From JAFGGT01 sp036733165 (GTDB taxonomy: Archaea > Methanobacteriota_B > Thermococci > Methanofastidiosales > NM3), in contig DAINBB010000030.1 in assembly GCA_036733165.1 (NCBI GenBank), positions 1-16,750 on the forward strand: a stretch of 16,750 nt of DNA. Direction: 5' to 3'. Position 1 is the first letter of the stretch. Every line of letters starts with the position of its first letter. The notes below the pieces were generated by a model that saw only the letters and a list, made by a program, of their open reading frames with translations, was not told the origin of the DNA and made no database searches. Shown one piece after another: positions 13,141 to 16,750 of the stretch. Position numbers and translations under genes: made by a program.

Positions 13141-15552
13141 ATGGTAGATAACATCATCCCAATCAACATAGAGGACGAAATGAAAGAGTCCTACATGAAC
13201 TATGCCATGAGTGTCATAGTCAGCCGTGCCCTCCCTGACGTCAGGGACGGCCTCAAGCCTGTGCAAAGAAGAGTCCTTTACTCAATGTTCGAGTCTGGGA
13301 TAGTGTCCAACAAGCCATATAAAAAGTCGGCGCGTGTCGTCGGTGACGTGCTGGGTAAATACCATCCACACAGTGACACCGCAGTATACGATACGTTGGC
13401 CAGGATGGCCCAAAACTTCTCAATGAGATACACCCTGATAGACGGCCAAGGCAACTTCGGGTCGGTAGACGGGGACTCCCCTGCCGCAATGAGGTACACC
13501 GAGGCGAGGATGTCAAAGATATCGGAGGAGATGCTCCAAGACATCAACAAGGACACCGTAGAGTTCATGCCAAACTATGACAACTCCCTTTCCGAACCCA
13601 CCGTACTGCCGTCGAAGATACCCAATCTGCTTATCAACGGGAGTTCCGGAATAGCTGTGGGAATGGCTACAAAGATCCCACCGCACAATCTATGCGAGGT
13701 GGTGGATGGCATCACCGCAATCATCGATGAACCGACCCTCGGCGATCTGAAGCTCTTTGACATAATAAAGGGCCCCGACTTTCCCACCGGGGCGACGATC
13801 TACGGTGCCGAAGGCATCTATTCGGGATACAGGAACGGCAGAGGAAGCATAAAGGTAAGGGCGAAGGTAGAGGTCGAAGAGAAAAGTTCGGGCCCCAGGT
13901 TGATCGTCAAGGAGATACCCTATGAGGTCAACAAGACCACGCTTATCGAACAGATAGCGGAGCTTGTGAAAAACAAGGTAGTCAACGGGATAAGGGACCT
14001 CAGGGACGAGTCCGACAGGAAGGGTATGAGGATCGTCATCGAACTTAAGAAGGAAGCCAACATCGAGGTCCTCCTTAATCAGCTCTACAAGCATACCAAC
14101 ATGCAGACGACCTTCGCGATGAATATGCTGGCCCTTGTCGATAATCAGCCCAAGGTCCTTGGCCTCAGGGATATGATCACCTACTTCCTAGAGCATCGTT
14201 TCAATGTGATCAGGAACAGGACGAAGTTCGACCTTGAAAAGGCCTTGAAGAGAGCCCACATACTCGAAGGACTTATAGTGGCGCTGAACAACATAGACGA
14301 GATAATAAAGCTTATCAAGGAGTCCCCCAAGCCGGAAGACGCAAAGAACGACCTTGTCTCAAGGTTTGAGCTCAGCCCCGAGCAGGCGCAGGCGATACTG
14401 GACATGAGATTGTCAAGACTGACAAGCCTGGAGCAGGACAAGATCAGGGACGAGCTCAAGGAACTGAAGATAAAGATCGAGGACCTTAGGGACATCCTCG
14501 AAAAGGACGATAGGGTCTATGGCATAATAAAGGAAGAGCTCAAGGAAATGAAGGACAAGTACGGGGACGAGAGAAGGACCGACATAGAGTTCGAAGGCAT
14601 AGAGTTCGAGGATGAGGAGCTCATACCGAGGGAGGACGTCGTCATCACCCTGTCCCACGAGGGATACATCAAGAGGATCCCCGTTGACACCTACAAGACC
14701 CAAAGAAGGGGCGGCGTCGGGGTCATCGGTACCGGGACGAAGGAAACGGACTTCATAGAGCATATCGTCGTTACAAACACCCATAACTTCATACTGTTCT
14801 TCACGAACAAGGGCAAGGTCTACTGGAAGAAGGCCTACCAGGTCCCACCCGCCGGAAGACAGTCAAAGGGAAAGAACGCCATAAATCTTCTTGAGATAGA
14901 ACCAGGCGAGATGATACATGCGTTGATACCCATAAAGGAGTTCTATCCGGACAGATATATGTTCTTCTCCACGATGAACGGCATAGTGAAGAAGACTCCA
15001 CTTAACGCGTTCTCCCGTCCTAGGTCCGGCGGAATAATAGCCATCTCCCTGGGGGAGGGGGACGAACTTATCAAGGCCAGATTGACAAACGGGAAGAACG
15101 ACATCATACTCGGCACCGAGACGGGGAAGGCCATAAAGTTCAGCGAGGCCAACGTTAGGCCAATGGGAAGGACGGCCACGGGTGTAAGGGGCATCAGGCT
15201 CAGCCGTGACGATAAGGTCATCGGCATGGACATAGCCAACAAGGACGTGAACGTCTTTACCATCACCGAGAACGGATTCGGCAAGCAGACGCCCATATCT
15301 CAATATCCATTGAGAAATCGCGGAGGCAAGGGTGTCCTCAACATCAATACCTCGGAAAGGAATGGAAAGGCAGTGAGTATCAGGACCATAAAGGAAGGGG
15401 ACGAACTGATGCTTGTGAGCAACGACGGCATCATCATCAGGCCCAATCCTGAGGACATACCGATAATTGGAAGAAACACGCAAGGAGTCATAATAATGAA
15501 GCTGAGGGTCGGTGACAAGGTTGGGGCCCTTGCACGGTTCTCATTGGAGTGA
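13141..15552 (+). CDS. gyrA: DNA gyrase subunit A
   Basis: Predicted 803-residue subunit of the type IIA topoisomerase that cuts and rejoins DNA and, with GyrB, introduces negative supercoils. The catalytic Tyr is Y119 in AAMRYTEARM, next to R118. The winged-helix region KYHPHSDTAVYDTLARMAQ (73-91) is the quinolone-determining region. A coiled-coil tower follows, including an Ile/Leu/Glu/Lys-rich stretch around 440-480. The gyrase box QRRGGVG (521-527) lies in the C-terminal beta-pinwheel. That box separates gyrase from topoisomerase IV, so supercoiling activity is expected. Length is slightly below the E. coli enzyme (875). gyrB is not in the window. Archaeal gyrases are thought to derive from bacteria. 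The start is ATG 13141; the protein begins normally there. Its stop lies 6 bp from the convergent tRNA-Arg. Confidence 0.97.
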   Translation: MVDNIIPINIEDEMKESYMNYAMSVIVSRALPDVRDGLKPVQRRVLYSMFESGIVSNKPYKKSARVVGDVLGKYHPHSDTAVYDTLARMAQNFSMRYTLIDGQGNFGSVDGDSPAAMRYTEARMSKISEEMLQDINKDTVEFMPNYDNSLSEPTVLPSKIPNLLINGSSGIAVGMATKIPPHNLCEVVDGITAIIDEPTLGDLKLFDIIKGPDFPTGATIYGAEGIYSGYRNGRGSIKVRAKVEVEEKSSGPRLIVKEIPYEVNKTTLIEQIAELVKNKVVNGIRDLRDESDRKGMRIVIELKKEANIEVLLNQLYKHTNMQTTFAMNMLALVDNQPKVLGLRDMITYFLEHRFNVIRNRTKFDLEKALKRAHILEGLIVALNNIDEIIKLIKESPKPEDAKNDLVSRFELSPEQAQAILDMRLSRLTSLEQDKIRDELKELKIKIEDLRDILEKDDRVYGIIKEELKEMKDKYGDERRTDIEFEGIEFEDEELIPREDVVITLSHEGYIKRIPVDTYKTQRRGGVGVIGTGTKETDFIEHIVVTNTHNFILFFTNKGKVYWKKAYQVPPAGRQSKGKNAINLLEIEPGEMIHALIPIKEFYPDRYMFFSTMNGIVKKTPLNAFSRPRSGGIIAISLGEGDELIKARLTNGKNDIILGTETGKAIKFSEANVRPMGRTATGVRGIRLSRDDKVIGMDIANKDVNVFTITENGFGKQTPISQYPLRNRGGKGVLNINTSERNGKAVSIRTIKEGDELMLVSNDGIIIRPNPEDIPIIGRNTQGVIIMKLRVGDKVGALARFSLE

Positions 15553-15558
15553 TGACAT

Positions 15559-15634
15559 TGGCGGGCTCGCCGGGATTCGAACCCGGGATATCAAGGTCCG
15601 AAGCCTTGCGCCCTATCCACTAGACTACGAGCCC
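15559..15634 (-). tRNA. tRNA-Arg (anticodon TCG)
   Basis: Complete cloverleaf on the minus strand. Acceptor GGGCTCG pairs with CGAGCCC, discriminator is G, and CCA is encoded (15561-15559). Anticodon stem CAAGG/CCTTG encloses loop CTTCGGA, giving anticodon TCG for CGA-type codons. T arm is CCGGG-TTCGAAT-CCCGG. No intron. It sits between the gyrA stop (6 bp away) and the oxidoreductase stop. Confidence 0.95.
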
Positions 15635-15656
15635 ATCCTAATAATAAGGGAGCGAT

Positions 15657-15664
15657 TTATAAAG
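15657..15664 (-). promoter_or_regulatory. TATA box for tRNA-Arg
   Basis: TTTATAAA centred 26 bp before the tRNA 5' end at 15634, just inside the short gap after the oxidoreductase stop. Confidence 0.65.
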
Positions 15665-15673
15665 ATTTTGAAT

Positions 15674-16750
15674 TCAAACGAGTCTCGGCATGTCTGATGT
15701 GTTCGTGGGGAACGCCCATGGGACTGTCTTTAGGGTCTCCGAGTCCATGCCGCACCTTATGGCAAGGGTGAACAGATTGATGATCTCCCCCGCCCTTGGG
15801 CTCATTATATGCGCGCCCAGTATCCTGCCGTCACTTTTTCTTTTTAGCACCTTTGAGTAAGCGTTGTCCATGCCGAGATACCTTGTGGAGAACCAGTCTG
15901 ACATATCGTTCTCCACCACATCGTAGTCCTCGCCGCCGCTCTTCAGCTCGCTCTCAGACCTGCCCACAGAAGCTATCTCCGGTACGGTAAAGAGGACTGA
16001 CGGGACGACATCGTGGTCCACTTTGACGACATTACCCTCAAGGATGTTGCGACCCGCCACAAAGCCCTCATTCTCTGATACCGGCTTCAGCATGTACGTG
16101 CCTTCCACAGCATCGCCGGCGGCGTAGATGTCTGGATTGGAAACGCTTTGAAGGAAACCGTTGACCCTAACGCCCCTCTGGGTATGGTCCACCCCTGCAC
16201 GGCCAAGGTCCAGTGCATCTATCTCTGGGACCCTGCCGGCCCCGTGCACGACGCAATCTGAGACATATGGGCTCCTGATACCCCTGGCGTCCGCAACGGT
16301 AACGTAACTGTCCCCCTTCTTCTCTATAGAGGTCACCTCGGCGTTCAGGACCACGTCGATGCCAAGCTTGGCCGTGACCTTGAGGAGGCGCGATACAAGG
16401 TCCTTCTCAAAGTTGGCGAGAGGTCGGCCGCCCTTATGCAATATAGTGACCTTTGAACCGGCCAATGCCGCCAGATGGGCAAACTCGAAGGAGATGTAAC
16501 CGCCCCCAACGAAGACTATGCTCCCTGGAAGGTCGTCAAGGTCCATGAATCCCTCGCTGGTAACCATATGTTCCTCGCCAGGTATGTTCAGCGCACGAGG
16601 AGCGGAACCGCTTGCGATAAGGAACTTTTTGGAGGTAAAGGTCCTGTCCCCCACCCTTGCGGTGTTCTTGTCAATGAATGAAACAACACCACTGCACACA
16701 TCTACTCCCATTCTTCTGTACTCTTCGGCCCTCATGGCGGGAAAAGGATC
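15674..16750 (-). CDS. Class I pyridine nucleotide-disulfide oxidoreductase-like flavoprotein, N-terminus beyond the right edge
   Basis: At least 358 residues of a glutathione reductase/lipoamide dehydrogenase-type FAD enzyme (usual length about 450-480). The frame stays open to the window edge (DPFPA before the first Met at 16735), so that Met is not the true start. The FAD-binding N-terminus and the redox CxxxxC motif would lie outside the window and cannot be judged. Numbering from that Met: the ATG-like stretch FLIASGSAPRAL (38-49), a NAD(P)-binding motif VFVGGGYISFEFAHLA (74-89), and the second FAD motif IYAAGDAVEGT (203-213), then the dimerisation domain. The family's C-terminal HPT...E catalytic pair is replaced by AFPTNTSD, lacking the His. 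It may therefore be a reductase of a different substrate or a non-classical subgroup; the exact substrate is unknown. Confidence 0.85.
   Translation of the reverse strand, partial: DPFPAMRAEEYRRMGVDVCSGVVSFIDKNTARVGDRTFTSKKFLIASGSAPRALNIPGEEHMVTSEGFMDLDDLPGSIVFVGGGYISFEFAHLAALAGSKVTILHKGGRPLANFEKDLVSRLLKVTAKLGIDVVLNAEVTSIEKKGDSYVTVADARGIRSPYVSDCVVHGAGRVPEIDALDLGRAGVDHTQRGVRVNGFLQSVSNPDIYAAGDAVEGTYMLKPVSENEGFVAGRNILEGNVVKVDHDVVPSVLFTVPEIASVGRSESELKSGGEDYDVVENDMSDWFSTRYLGMDNAYSKVLKRKSDGRILGAHIMSPRAGEIINLFTLAIRCGMDSETLKTVPWAFPTNTSDMPRLV

Noticed and set aside
14863..15483. 206-codon minus-strand ORF inside gyrA
   Set aside because: Fully antisense to the GyrA pinwheel domain, with no motif or promoter.
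1..16750. CRISPR arrays, insertion sequences, integrase genes or phage genes
   Set aside because: No regularly spaced repeats, transposase-like proteins, terminal inverted repeats or target duplications were seen; the tRNA genes are intact and not flanked by partial copies.

Overview
The window reads as a stretch of archaeal chromosome, most probably from the class Thermoplasmata or a close euryarchaeal relative (moderate confidence, from memory of gene families). The reasons are a gyrase A subunit beside a family-B DNA polymerase, an S26B-type signal peptidase with a Ser/His catalytic pair, the stand-alone AspRS-like asparagine synthetase found in archaea, a tRNA-Trp gene with a bulge-helix-bulge intron, heavy use of AGG/AGA and ATA codons, and TATA boxes centred about 23-28 bp before many start codons, as expected for leaderless mRNAs. 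Nothing looks like a plasmid, phage, transposon or CRISPR array. The genome is compact: convergent genes touch or overlap, and tRNA genes fill the gaps.

Layout. 1-671 (minus): start of S-adenosylhomocysteine hydrolase, cut by the left edge. 780-853: tRNA-Thr(GGT). 964-1803: metallo-beta-lactamase-fold hydrolase of the COG1237 type. 1864-1938: tRNA-Phe(GAA). 2023-4962: a three-gene two-component cassette made of a membrane PAS histidine kinase, an Rcp1-like single-domain receiver, and a receiver fused to a winged helix. 4973-5144 (minus): tRNA-Trp(CCA) with a 96-nt intron carrying box C/D-like guide elements. 5301-6248 (minus) and 6351-6803 (plus): an AspRS-like asparagine synthetase divergently paired with an Lrp/AsnC regulator. 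6800-8963 (minus): signal peptidase I followed by a DUF5305-like membrane protein. 9124-9819: COG1407-type metallophosphoesterase. 9775-10311 (minus): SAM methyltransferase. 10312-10700: a gene-free interval rich in hairpins, possibly an unassigned structured RNA. 10701-12998: family-B DNA polymerase that looks more like bacterial Pol II than like Pfu-type PolB. 13141-15552: DNA gyrase subunit A. 15559-15634 (minus): tRNA-Arg(TCG). 15674-16750 (minus): flavoprotein disulfide reductase-like enzyme, cut by the right edge.

How the genes work together. The kinase and its two receivers look like one signalling unit with a DNA-binding output. The asparagine synthetase/AsnC pair repeats the logic of the bacterial asnA-asnC pair using an archaeal enzyme. 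The signal peptidase and its DUF5305-like neighbour look like a membrane or surface-protein processing unit. PolB and GyrA are replication/topology genes that sit side by side but appear to have separate promoters. The most interesting points are the asparagine synthetase-AsnC arrangement, the tRNA-Trp intron with a guide aimed at residue 39, the hairpin-rich gap before polB, and the Pol II-like polymerase.
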